DNA of 64,000 bases from Diospyros lotus (Eukaryota; Streptophyta; Magnoliopsida; Ericales; Ebenaceae): the NCBI RefSeq assembly GCF_014633365.1, contig NC_068340.1, positions 22,733,879 to 22,797,878 on the forward strand. The letters are read 5' to 3'. Below the pieces are notes generated by a model. It was not told the origin of the DNA. It made no database searches and saw only the letters and a list, made by a program, of their open reading frames with translations. The position numbers were made by a program, and so were the translations under genes. Below, piece after piece: positions 31,729 to 41,404 of this stretch (positions are counted from its first letter, which is position 1; the number at the start of each line of letters is the position of its first letter).

Positions 31729-33050
31729 CTTCCTCTCAAGCAGGCGCATGCATATCATATGTGCCTGGCTTGGAACAAATGTACTTAGTCCTTGAACCTC
31801 GAAGAGCTTTATTAAATAGTTTATCCAGTTGATTTATAGACCTAACAAATGCTGTAGAAATCTCACCATAAATCAGTTTTTCTTGCACGAAGTGACAATC
31901 TATTTCAATGTGCTTGGTCAATTCATGAAAAACATGATTAGAGGCAATATGATGAGTAGCTTGATTGTCACACGTCACACGTAAGCTGCATAGAAACTGA
32001 AACACCAAACTGTAGCTCCTAAAGAAGTTGTTTTAGCCAAATTAGCTCACATGTAGATAATGCCATGGCTTTATACTCAAATTTGATACTAGATTTAGCA
32101 ACAACACATTGCATTTCACTCTTCCAAGAAACCAAACTACTACAACCAAAACACAACCTGAAGTTGAGTGTCCATCAAATGGATAGCTTGCCTAATCAAC
32201 ATCAGCATAACCAGTCATGTGTGTATGACCTTTATCCTCAAATAATAGACCTTTACTAGGTGAACTGTCAATATATCACAAAATATGCACCAAAGCTTGT
32301 CAATGACCATCACAAGGAGAATCCAAAAATTGGCTAACCACACTAATGGCAAATGCAATATTTGGTCGAATAACTGTAAGCTAATTCATCTTTCCAACTA
32401 GTCTCTTGTAATGCCCTGAATCATGAATAGGCTCCCCCTATCCAAGAACAAGCTTAGAATTAGGATTCATAGGTGTGTTAATGGGCTTAGAATTCAACAT
32501 GCTTGTCTCCTTCAAAATATCAAGAGTATACTTCCTTTGAGAGATATAGGTGCCATGTATAGATCTAGCAACCTCAATTCTCAATAAATAACTCATTGGA
32601 CCCAAATCTTTAGTCTGAAAATGAGAATGCAAATGAGCCCTCAACTAAGCAATCCCTTGCTTATCATATTCAATAATGATAATATCATCCACATGGACAA
32701 TCAATTAGATGAAACCATTAAGAGTATGGCGATAGAAAATAGAATGGTCAGCTTGACTCCTAGTCAATCCAAAATATTGAACTATAGAGCTAAAGTGACC
32801 AAACCAACAAGTAGGTGATTGCTTTAGGCCATATAAAGATTTCTTGAGACAACAAACCAAGTGAGATTCCCTTTAAGCATTCAACCCAGGTGGTTGCTCT
32901 ATATAAACCTACTCAAGAAGATCATCATGAAGAAAAAGATTTTTTATATCAAGCTAATGAAGAGGCCAATGTCTAATGGCAGCCATGGAAAGAAACAAAT
33001 GAATTGAAGCAATATTAGCCACAAGGGAAATGTGTCTCCATAATCAAGAC
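31729..33050 (-). pseudogene. Copia A RNase H and C-terminal RT (inverted arm)
   Basis: Minus-strand RNase H shows [20 protein letters not shown] and [13 protein letters not shown] (31850-31970). The reverse transcriptase C-terminal half shows FQTKDLGPMSYLLRIEVARS and ISQRKYTLDILKETSML (32500-32620), and the catalytic box VHVDDIIIIEYD near 32670-32705. LYGLKQSPTCWFG lies near 32800-32850, and LHQLDIKNLFLHDDL near 32930-32975. It is interrupted at 33050/33051 by Copia C (AAGAC duplication) and continues at 38395. Multiple stops are present. Confidence 0.8.
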
Positions 33051-33396
33051 TGTTGGAAATATCACAAAGATGTTCTAGAAATAAAATAATAGTTTCCTCA
33101 AAAAAGGACTCAAGTAATAGCTGGATTGTTCTCCTAATCTTATAGTTTGAAAAATAGGAGATGAAAGGATAAAGTGATTGAAAAACTCCAAGAATAAAGG
33201 GATAAAGGCACAGAATAATTCAAGATACCTTAACAAGATTTTAAATTCTTCTTGTTATATTTTATCTTCAAAACATATTCAAATATGTTCTAGAATATAA
33301 GGGATAACCTAGTTGTTGTGTATAATTACCCTGTACTACTTGAGAATCAAGCAAGCAAGGATCTACAATTTTCTCAATTTGTTTCATTTTTCTACA
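33051..33396 (+). repeat. 5' LTR of Copia C (346 bp)
   Basis: It starts TGTTGGAAATATCAC and ends CATTTTTCTACA. It is clearly similar to 38034-38389 but with scattered substitutions and indels, older than the LTR pair of Element E. Confidence 0.9.
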
Positions 33397-33561
33397 TGGT
33401 ATTAGAGCCTCTTTTCTTGAAACCCTAATTCTTTTTCCCCTGCCATATTTAGGGTTTTTTTGTGTGTGCCATTATAGCCTTTATTGTTGTTCCATTGCTA
33501 CCCTCAACTCTCTTTTTTCAGTCTTTATTAATGCATCTATTTAGCTGATATTGCCATTACC

Positions 33562-34458
33562 ATGTCTACAGTTTCTAATGTAGTCACCCCAAATCCTTTT
33601 GATCTTCCATTAGGGGATCAACCCACTGATTTCTCGGGTGACCTTTAGCTTACTAAACATACACCTAGCTCTCATAGTGATCTTCATCCTATCAATTTAG
33701 CGTATCGATGCCATGGAAAGAATTATCTCTAATGGTCCCAAGTAGACTCTGCCTATCCAAAAGGGCATCGAAAACTATCTCACCTAATCGGTAAGGGTCC
33801 TTCTACCGATCCAAGGTTTGGGGCATGGGATGAAGAAGATGTCATGATTATGTCATGGCTTTGGAACTCCATGTTACCAGAAATAAGTAGAAACTGCATG
33901 TTTATATTTTCTGCTCTTGACATTTGGGAGACATTCCGCAAAAGCTATTCCATGAAGCAGGATGCAGTAGTTATCTATGACCTTCAGACCAAGGCTGCTG
34001 CTATGAAGTAAGGAGGGACAACAATAATTGAATATTACAACACACTTACAGGTATTTGGTCTGAGATTGATCATTACGAGCATATGGCAATGATATGCCT
34101 TAAAGATATTACAACACACTCTGCATTTGTGGAGAGAGATCAAATATTTGATTTTCTTGTTGGTCTTAACCTAGAGTATGACCAAGGAAGAGTGTAGATT
34201 TTGGGAAAGGATCCTATGCCTCCTGTTGTAGAGGTATTCTCTATTGTTCGAGGAGAAGAGACGCGACGCTCTACCATGCTTGATCCACCAACACCTGTTG
34301 GTTTTGCTATGCCAGTAAACAAGACCATTCCAGTTGCAGCTAAACCAGGATTTACGACCAATAAAGATGGTTTATGGTGTAGCTATTGTGAGAAACCAAG
34401 ACATAAGAAAATTGTTTCAAACTTCATGGAAAAAAACAAGTACTTAGCAAATTGGTAG
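33562..34458 (+). pseudogene. Copia C gag, broken
   Basis: The ATG at 33562 begins MSTVSNVVTPNPFDLPLGDQ. The copia gag core includes WDEEDVMIMSWLWNSMLPEI (33831-33888) and FDFLVGLNLEYDQGR (34150-34193). A zinc knuckle CSYCEKPRHKK follows near 34380-34410, with its last histidine/cysteine part degraded. Several TAG/TAA stops interrupt it (33647, 33732, 34008, 34196). Confidence 0.82.
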
Positions 34459-34639
34459 GCTTTAAAGGAATTCCCATTGGTCGGTCTAGTCTCACTAATC
34501 GATATCAAGGAAGAGATTAAACGACTAAAAGGTCTCCTTAATACACTCTCGAAGTCCTCTAATTCTTGTTCATTTGCTCAGAATGGTAAGTGTTTTATTT
34601 CTTCCTCTTTTAATGCTTCTGGAACATCTTCGCCTAACT

Positions 34640-35940
34640 TTGGGTACTTGATTCGGGTGCTACTAACTATATGACCCATGAGTCTACTTCATTTATTTCC
34701 TATAAACCAAGTTTAGTGCATCACAAAGTCACTATTGCCAATGGATCTTCTCTTACTGTCGCTGGTGACGGCCATATCACCTTAACACCTTCTCTTCATT
34801 TAATTAATGTCCTTTGTGTACAAAAATTCACTATTAATCTCATCTCTATTTCTAAACTAACAAAAGATCTAGACTACATTATTACTTTTTCTAATAACCA
34901 TTGTGTATTTCAAAACTGGATATTGGGGAAGAAGATTGGAGCTGCTAAAGTCTAGAATGAGTTGTATCTTCTTGATGATGTGCAAGCTCTTGTTGCTTCT
35001 AAGGAATAGTCTTCTGAAACACAAGCAAAATCACCTAAACTATTTGACATTTGGCTTCACCATAGACGTTTAGGTCATCTCAATTTTGGTTCTCTTAAAG
35101 CTTTATTTCCTTCTTTATTTCTAAATCTCTAGTTCTGATTTTCATTGTGAAATGTGTGAGCTTGCTAAACACCATCATGTATCTTTTCAATCTTCATCAA
35201 TAAAAACTTCAACTCCTTTTGATTTAATTCATCTCGATGTATGGGGTCCTACCAAAGTTTCTAATCTAAATGGGGCCAAGTGGTTCATTACATTTATTGA
35301 TGACTATACTCAAGGTTATCTGGCTATTTTGCTGAAAGAAAAATTTGAAGTTTCAAAGATCCTTCAACATTTTGTTCAACTCATTCATACAAATTTGGGG
35401 TTCACATAAAGTGTATTCGGACAGATAATAGGAAGGAAGATTTTAATCATACCCTACACAAGTTCTTTTAATCCCGTGGGGTTATTCATGAGTTCTCTTG
35501 TATTGACACTCCTTAGCAGAATGGGGTTGCTCAGAGGAAGAACCGTCACCTTCTAAATGTGACTTGAGCCCTTCTATTTGACACCCATGTTCCATCTTAT
35601 TTTTGGGGAGAAATAGTCTTAACTGCTACACAGCTAATCAATCGAACTCTGTCTCGGAGCCTTGACCAGCAAAATCGCCTTAAAAAACTCTCTATTTTCT
35701 ACCCTCACCTACCATATTTGATTGATTTAGCTCTCAAGGTCTTTGGTTGCATTGCTTTTGTTTGTATCCATAAAATCAACCACACTAAACTTGGCCCTAG
35801 AGCACTTAAATGCCTATTTCTTGGTTATTCTAACACTAAGAAGGGATCCAGGTGTTATCATCCCCCTTCTCAAAAGTTCTTTATCTCCCTTGATGTCTCT
35901 TTCATGAAGATCAACCATTTTTCCCTTCTTCATCTTTAGG
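34640..35940 (+). pseudogene. Copia C protease and integrase, broken
   Basis: The protease has its catalytic LDSGATNYMTHES (34648-34686) and VTIANGSSLTVAGDGHITL. GAG-pre-integrase shows HHRRLGHLNFGSL and CEMCELAKHHHVSF (35056-35185). Integrase starts DLIHLDVWGPTKVSNLNGAK (35221-35280) with FITFIDDYT. The C-terminal KVFGCIAFVCIHKINHTKLG and CLFLGYSNTKKGSRCYHP are at 35738-35865. Stops and shifts lie between 35400 and 35700. Confidence 0.82.
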
Positions 35941-35959
35941 GGGAGCACTATTCCACTTC

Positions 35960-36250
35960 AAAAGATGAAGCTGCTTTTCTCCTTCCTTTGCCTATAGCAA
36001 CTGACCTTGATCAACCCTTGCAGTCTTTACCTATAGCCACTGACCATGATCAATTGTTATAGCCTTTACCTACAACTGACCATGACCAGCCTCTGTCAAT
36101 TGATAATGACCAGCCCCTGCTTGTAGCAACCTAAGACCAGATTTGCCTTTGCCTATAGCCACTAATCATGATCAATTTACAACCAATGATGACCACCCTT
36201 TAGTCAATGACCAATTTATGACTAGCAATCAATCTTTCCCTAGCCTCACC
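35960..36250 (+). repeat. Imperfect minisatellite in the Copia C linker
   Basis: Short units related to PLPIATDHDQ (DNA like CCTATAGCCACTGACCATGA) recur at least six times between integrase and reverse transcriptase, with stops and length variation. This linker is poorly conserved in copia elements, so the expansion may have been tolerated before the element died. Confidence 0.65.
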
Positions 36251-36251
36251 A

Positions 36252-38030
36252 TTGAAACCTCTAAATCAGCTAGAGACAAGGAAGCATAAGGAGCCTACAC
36301 TTGTATACTCAAGAAGACCACAACCTAATTTGGACCAAGAGCTACTCCCCATTTCCAACCCGGTGTCAGGTAATGAAAATTTGAAACTTAGTTATTCTAA
36401 TTGTCAAAATCCCACTGATCTTGAGTGGCCCATTGCATTGAGGAAGGGTACTTGTAAGTGTACTCAATACCCTATTTCTCAATTTGTTACCTCTTACCGT
36501 TTATCTTTGCAGCATTCAGCCCTTCTTTCAATTCTTGACTCCATAACCATCCTAATAACTGTTCATAAAGCATTAAAAGAAAGGAATTGGACTCTTGCTA
36601 TGAGGGATGAAATGAATGCCCTAGAAAAAAGCAAGACTTGGGAGGTGACTGATCAACCAAAAGAAAAAAGGGTAGTAGGCTATAAGTGGGTTCGAAAGGT
36701 ATAAAGCTCACTTAGTTGCAAAAGGCTATACACAAACTTTTGGGATCAACTACCAAGAAACTTTTGCACTTGTGGCTAAAATGAATATTGTTAGAATCCT
36801 ATTATTTATTGCATCTTGCTTTGACTGGGATCTATAATAGTCTGATGCTAAAAACCCTTTCCTATATGGAGATTTAAAAGAAGAGGTCTACATGGAATTA
36901 TCAATAGGTTTTGAGAATAAATTTGGGCCAAACAAAGTGTGCAAGCTGAGGAAAGCTCTCTATGGACTAAAGTAGTCCCTTAGAGCATGGTTTGGCAGAT
37001 TTACTGAAGCTATGCTAAGGATGGGATATTGACAAAGTCAAGAAGATCACACCCTCTTCATCAAACACTCGAAGAAAGGTAAACTCACTATCCTCCTAGT
37101 ATATGTTGATGATATAATTGTGACTGGGGATGGTGATATTGAGAAAGGAAAATTAAAGAGTCAACTGGCTAAAAAGTTTGAAATTAAAGATTTGGGAAGG
37201 TTAAGATATTTCCTAGAGATTGAAGTTGCCTACTCAAAACAAGACATTTTTATTTCCCAAAGGAAATATGTTCTTGATTTGCTCAAAGAAATGAGGAAGC
37301 TAGGATGTTGGCCTTCCGGTACACCAATTGAGCAAAATCACAAATTGGGAGGACAAGAAGATGGAAGTGCTGCTAATAAAGGTCAATATCAGAGACTGGT
37401 AGGAAGGTTAATTTATTTATCTCATACACGACTTGATGTTGGCTACTCAGTAGGGATTGTTAACAGATTTATGCATGATCTTAGAAAAAAACATATGCAA
37501 GTTGTTCACATAATCTTATAGTATTTGAAAGCCACACCAGGGGGAGGAATTGTGTTTAAAAGAGGAGGAAAATTAACTATGGAAGCTTATACTAATACTG
37601 ATTACACTAGATCCTTGACATATAGGAGATCTATTACATGTTATTGTATATTTCTTGGAGTAAAAAACAACCAGTAGTAAGCAAATCTAGCGTTGAGGCA
37701 AAACTAAGAGCAATGACACATGGAATTTGTGAGTTATTGTGGTTGAGAATCATTCTCAATGATTTCGGATTAAAATGAGCTAATTCTATATTGTGACAAC
37801 AAGTCAACAATAAACATAACACATAACCCAGTTCAACATGATCAAACTAAACATATAGAGGAAGACCGACATTTCATCAAAGAAAAATTAGACAATGGTC
37901 TCATCACCATACCATGTCTCTTCAGACAATCAATGGGCAGATGTCTTTATAAAAGATCTTCCTACAACTAGATTTGAAGAAATTACATGCAAGTTGGGAA
38001 TGGAGAATATTCACGCATCAGCTTGAGGGG
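36252..38030 (+). pseudogene. Copia C reverse transcriptase and RNase H, broken
   Basis: It starts with the linker end YPISQFVTSYRLS and the RT entry MRDEMNALEKSKTWEV (36600-36648). The catalytic box LLVYVDDIIVTGDGD is intact (37096-37140), followed by FEIKDLGRLRYFLEIEVA and YQRLVGRLIYLSHTRLDVGY (37385-37446). RNase H shows YCDNKSTINITHNPVQHDQT (about 37790-37850). Stops near 36702, 36840, 37032 and 37520 break it. Confidence 0.84.
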
Positions 38031-38033
38031 GAG

Positions 38034-38389
38034 TGTTGGAAATATCATAAAGATATTATAGAAATAAAATAACAGTTTACTCAAATAAGGACTCAAGTAA
38101 CAGCTGGATTGTTCCCTTAATCTTATAGCTTGAAAAATAGAAGATGTAAGGATAAAGTGATAAGGTGATTTGGAGATTGAAAAACTCCAAGAATAAAGGG
38201 AGGTGGCAGAATAATCCAAAATACCTCAGCAAATTTTTAAATTCTTTTTGCTGTATTTTATCTTCAAAACATATTCAAATATGTTTTAAGAATATAGGAC
38301 ATAACCTAGTTGTTGTATATAAATACCCTATACTACTCGAGAATCAATCAAGCATCTACAATTTTCTCAACTTGTTTCATTTTTCTACA
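38034..38389 (+). repeat. 3' LTR of Copia C (356 bp)
   Basis: It starts TGTTGGAAATATCATAAAG and ends TTTTTCTACA, followed at once by the AAGAC duplication. It is 10 bases longer than the 5' LTR, partly from TAAGGTGATTTGGAGATTG near 38160. Confidence 0.9.
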
Positions 38390-38394
38390 AAGAC

Positions 38395-38862
38395 CAAAGA
38401 TTTGTGTATAACACTTGGCAACCAAGTGGGCTTTCAATCTATCAATAGATCCACCAGCACCAACTTTAATAGTAAAAACCCAGCAACAACCAAGGACTTT
38501 TTGGGAGGAAGTGGAACCAAATCCCAAGTCTCATTTGTAATCAAAGCATATGTCTCCTCATCCATAGCATGATTCCAACTTGGATGAGCAAGGGCCTCTG
38601 CATATGTTAGGAATAGAAACAGAAGAAAGAGCAGAAACTACGGCAGAACAGATAAGAGATAAATGATGATAACTCAAGAAAATGTAAATAGGATGATGAT
38701 TACGAGAAGAATGGGTACCTTTGTGAGAGAAGTCTGAACAGGACCAGAACAGAAGGAAAAATGGCACTTTTAGGGAGACAAGCATCTGAAGTAACATCAG
38801 CATCTGGAGGATCAGGAGGCGAAAAACCATGCCATTTGGAGAAACAGGAGCTGGAAGAGAAG
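38395..38862 (-). pseudogene. Copia A RT start and linker (inverted arm, upstream piece)
   Basis: The minus-strand reading gives the linker (SLPAPVSPNGMVF near 38825-38862), SYHHLSLICSAVVSALSSVS (about 38605-38665) and NHAMDEETYALITNETWDLV (about 38515-38575). It continues into Copia C's insertion point. The frame is broken at several places. At 38862 it stops, and RTE LINE sequence begins. Confidence 0.75.
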
Positions 38863-39700
38863 ATTGCAAAATATACCTTTTCAAGTTTTCTTCATTATGA
38901 CATGTAAAGTTTGTAACAAGCTCTCTTGGTTTCAATTGTTTCTTATCTCTCTTCAATCCATCACCAACACTCTTTTGGGCTTGGAGCTTTTCCCGTTGAT
39001 TTCTAGAACTGTATTTTGTCATATTTCAGATTGCAGTAGCCATCTCAATCCACATGTGGTTGGCCTCTCCTTCTATTGTCCAATCTCTTCTTCCACATAC
39101 TTCTTTTTTGAAAATAACGTGTTTTTCTTTTTTCTTTTTAAACCCATCATATGATTCTTAGGCTTTGTTTTGTATCATTTTTCTCTTCCATTTTTTTGAT
39201 AAGGATGTCAAGTACCACAAGCCTATGTTGAGCAGTTAGGCATTCCTGGCTTTACTTTATAATCTGTATATAACTTAAGCAGTGTTCTTGTCTCATAATA
39301 AAGTAGTCTATTTGAGTAGTTGATAAGCCATTTTTATGTGTCCAAGTGTTCTTCCTATTTCTTAGACCTATAGTCTTAGCTATGATAAAGCTCACATGTC
39401 ATAGTAAAATAAAAAATAGCTATGAAAATAGCTTTGCCCTCATTATTCTTCTCCAAATCTAACCTCCATGTACCCCCTATTTGCATTTGCTTCTTTACCC
39501 ACATGACCATTTATGTGCCCTCCCATAATGATCTTCTCTCATCTCGGTATTCATTATATCAACCCTTCTAAATCCTCCCAAAATTTTATCACTTCTCCCA
39601 ACCAAACTTGTGGGGCATATGTACTAATAATATTCGTAGCCTTTCTTCCCCTAGAATGATTTTTCCTGGAAATAACCCCGTCTCCTATTCTATTCACAAA
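38863..39700 (-). pseudogene. RTE LINE, endonuclease and spacer part (upstream half of split copy)
   Basis: Minus-strand frames read NIISTYAPQVWLGEVIKFWE near 39560-39630, the conserved plant RTE endonuclease motif, then IIMGGHINGHVGKEAN (catalytic region, with D altered to H), WTHKNGLSTTQIDYFIMRQE near 39270-39330 and CLTAQHRLVVLDILIKK near 39190-39240. These are followed by EGEANHMWIEMATA near 39010-39060. The normal D-x-N and S-D-H type residues are partly lost. It continues in order at 16705-17133 across the LTR nest. Confidence 0.8.
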
Positions 39701-40240
39701 AAATTAAGTACAAGCCTAGGCAGGTCAATATATGGCCCAAAAGATATAACATAGAGAAGACAGACTCTCCCAGGGGCTACTCTAGATGAATGAGATGTTG
39801 GGTGAATAAGGCCATTAATAAGATTAAGAATATGACAGGGTAGATTGAGACACTGAAGAAAAGTGGATCTATGCCACTGTTGTCTATCTTCTCTCAGCTT
39901 GGCAACCATGCCCCAGAAAAGATGATACAGATCCCATGGAGCAGGATATTTGTGATACTTGACAGGATGAGTAGCGAAATAACATGTTAGAACATTAATA
40001 ATGAAATGAAATGAAATCCCGTGAATATACCCTTGAAAGTATCCATTTCCTCTTGAATATCAAGCATGTTGGAGTAAAACTCCCACAGTAGCTCATAATC
40101 CTCCATTTGACAGGAAAACACATTGTTCCACTGGCTCTCAAGAAATTGTGTATGAATAAACTCATATGTGATCGAAGATGCTTGACTGCATTGATTCAAG
40201 TTGCTCGCACCCTTTGGGGGAACACTCATAATCAATTTAT
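39701..40240 (-). other. Unidentified coding-like stretch
   Basis: On the minus strand 39987-40235 reads without stops as ASSITYEFIHTQFLESQWNN and DYELLWEFYSNMLDIQEEMD, ending with a possible splice donor after TTTCAAGG near 40035. Another open stretch (39694-39909) contains VAKLREDRQQWHRSTFLQCL and ends at the RTE boundary. The amino-acid composition looks protein-like (W, Y, Q, E rich) but I recognise no family, and no complete gene structure is visible. It could be an old gene fragment or part of an unknown transposon. Confidence 0.3.
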
Positions 40241-40440
40241 ATGATGCAAAAGCTTGTTCTGAAATATGTATTTTATTTCTTAGGCCAAACCAAGCAAACT
40301 AAATTACATCTAGAGATGTCAGTCCCTTGGCGAGAGGGGCTTATGAAAACATCAAAAGGGTAACAAGGAGTTATAAGGTATATATGGAGGTCATAACATA
40401 GCTTCTTCTATGTGAAATGCCACTTTTCCTCAGTGTTATG

Positions 40441-41134
40441 TTAGTGTTTTGCTGCTGATTTTCCACCCCTTGCCTGCAAAAATTATTGAACAGTTGGTTA
40501 ATAGATAGATCATGCATTGCTGAAGAGGAATTTTTTATGTGTATTGTTTTTTGTTCTTTATAACCATGCCATCAAACATGTGTTTCAGTCATTTTTTTTT
40601 TCCTTTTTGAGAAGTAAAATTATTAGCCAAATCTTTGTATGTGAGTTTTGCTAGCATATTATCTTCCATTGCAAGCGATACCTATCCACATAATATTTCT
40701 TTTACAGAGCTCAAGCTTAGACAGTAGAGCTGTATGGAATTGGACATTTGAGAAAATTGTATTTAGGGGGGCTTGTGGGTAGTTGTGTAAAAACTTAAAA
40801 ACCTTCTCTAGAAGCTTGAAAATTAGAGTCTAAAAGTAGTAGCTTTGGACCCTATGAAAATTTATACCAATATTTAATAGATATAAAAGAATGGCGTCCT
40901 TAGTGCATGATTCCCCTCTTTGTGAGGGTTGGGGGAGAGTCGTATTTGTATGTATTCCTTTACTTCTTTTCTGAAGAGATTGTTTTAATAGTTTGAACTT
41001 ATGACCTTTTGGTCACAAAGGAACAATCTTATTGTTGCTACCAAGCCTCACCCTCATTTAAAAAATCTAACCATAGTATGCAATTTATATATATATATAT
41101 AAATATATAGATAGATATAAAAGATCTAACCCTC

Positions 41135-41165
<31 letters not shown>

Positions 41166-41404
41166 AAAGAAAACAAAAGATTTGCTCCTCAAATTCATGG
41201 GCTACCCAAGTAGATAAGCACATGTTATAAGAAACTGCAGCCTACCTTCTTTTTAGGTTCCTGATTTGTCTTTGGGGCGGTCTTTTTGGTGGCTGGCTTT
41301 GATGTTGTTGCCTTGGATCCACCTTCGCTAATCTTGGTGGGCTCCTTCTTCACCTGCCCAAACAGTTGAGTCCCAATTGGTTTTTCAGCCTTCATTGATG
41401 CCAT
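40441..41404 (-). CDS. Small lysine-rich protein, copy 1 (two exons, ~63 aa)
   Basis: Exon 1 is 41246-41404 (53 codons, starting MASMKAEKPIGTQLFGQVKK) and exon 2 is 40441-40473 (ARGGKSAAKH, stop TAA). They are separated by a 772-bp GT-AG intron that holds a poly-C/poly-A tract and AT repeats. The protein is about 63 residues, very rich in Lys, Pro, Thr and Ser, with KKEPTK and a terminal EPKKK, and has no signal peptide or membrane helix. A TATA box (minus ATATAAATAG near 41493-41503) sits about 90 bases upstream of the ATG. It is clearly paralogous to the gene at 44257-44522: the same start, same KKEPTK motif and same intron position after EPKKK. The function is unknown; the composition suggests a nucleic-acid- or chromatin-associated disordered protein, which is inference only. 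Confidence 0.7.
41134..41168 (+). repeat. C22-A13 homopolymer block
   Basis: Twenty-two C are followed directly by thirteen A inside the intron of small gene copy 1, next to an AT microsatellite (41084-41108). Its length may vary or be mis-assembled. Confidence 0.8.

Larger units (their letters stand above)
33051..38389 (+). mobile_element. Copia C: complete, decayed Ty1/copia element, plus strand
   Basis: It is 5.3 kb with LTRs 33051-33396 and 38034-38389 and a perfect AAGAC duplication (33046-33050 and 38390-38394). The primer-binding site is TGGTATTAGAGCC (33397-33409), one base off the usual tRNA-Met match. A polypurine tract GCTTGAGGGGGAG precedes the 3' LTR. Gag, protease, integrase, reverse transcriptase and RNase H follow in copia order, all with stops. 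It lies in the inverted reverse-transcriptase arm of Copia A. Confidence 0.92.
17134..38862 (+). mobile_element. Copia A: Ty1/copia element with inverted 3' half, carrying Copia B and Copia C
   Basis: The left arm (plus strand) is 5' LTR 17134-17320, PBS 17321-17332, gag, protease and integrase up to 31524, interrupted by Copia B (18917-30654). The right arm is on the minus strand: 3' LTR 31525-31728, polypurine tract 31729-31744, RNase H, reverse transcriptase and linker, ending at 38862 and interrupted by Copia C (33051-38389). Together the arms make about one element, with only the integrase/RT junction lacking. The flanks TTTGC (17129-17133) and ATTGC (38863-38867) fit an imperfect 5-bp duplication, and RTE sequence continues on both sides. 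The simplest reading is a single insertion whose 3' part was inverted, with the breakpoint exactly at the LTR terminus. The alternative is a second element of the same family with coincident deletions. Confidence 0.65.

Noticed and set aside
31525..38862. Minus-strand copia arm as an independent element inserted into Copia A
   Set aside because: This would need loss of its whole 5' half and of Copia A's 3' half, with the end falling exactly at the host duplication. One inversion explains it with fewer events, though it is not fully excluded.
41134..41168. Poly-C/poly-A block as a functional element
   Set aside because: It is better explained as a homopolymer microsatellite or an assembly problem.
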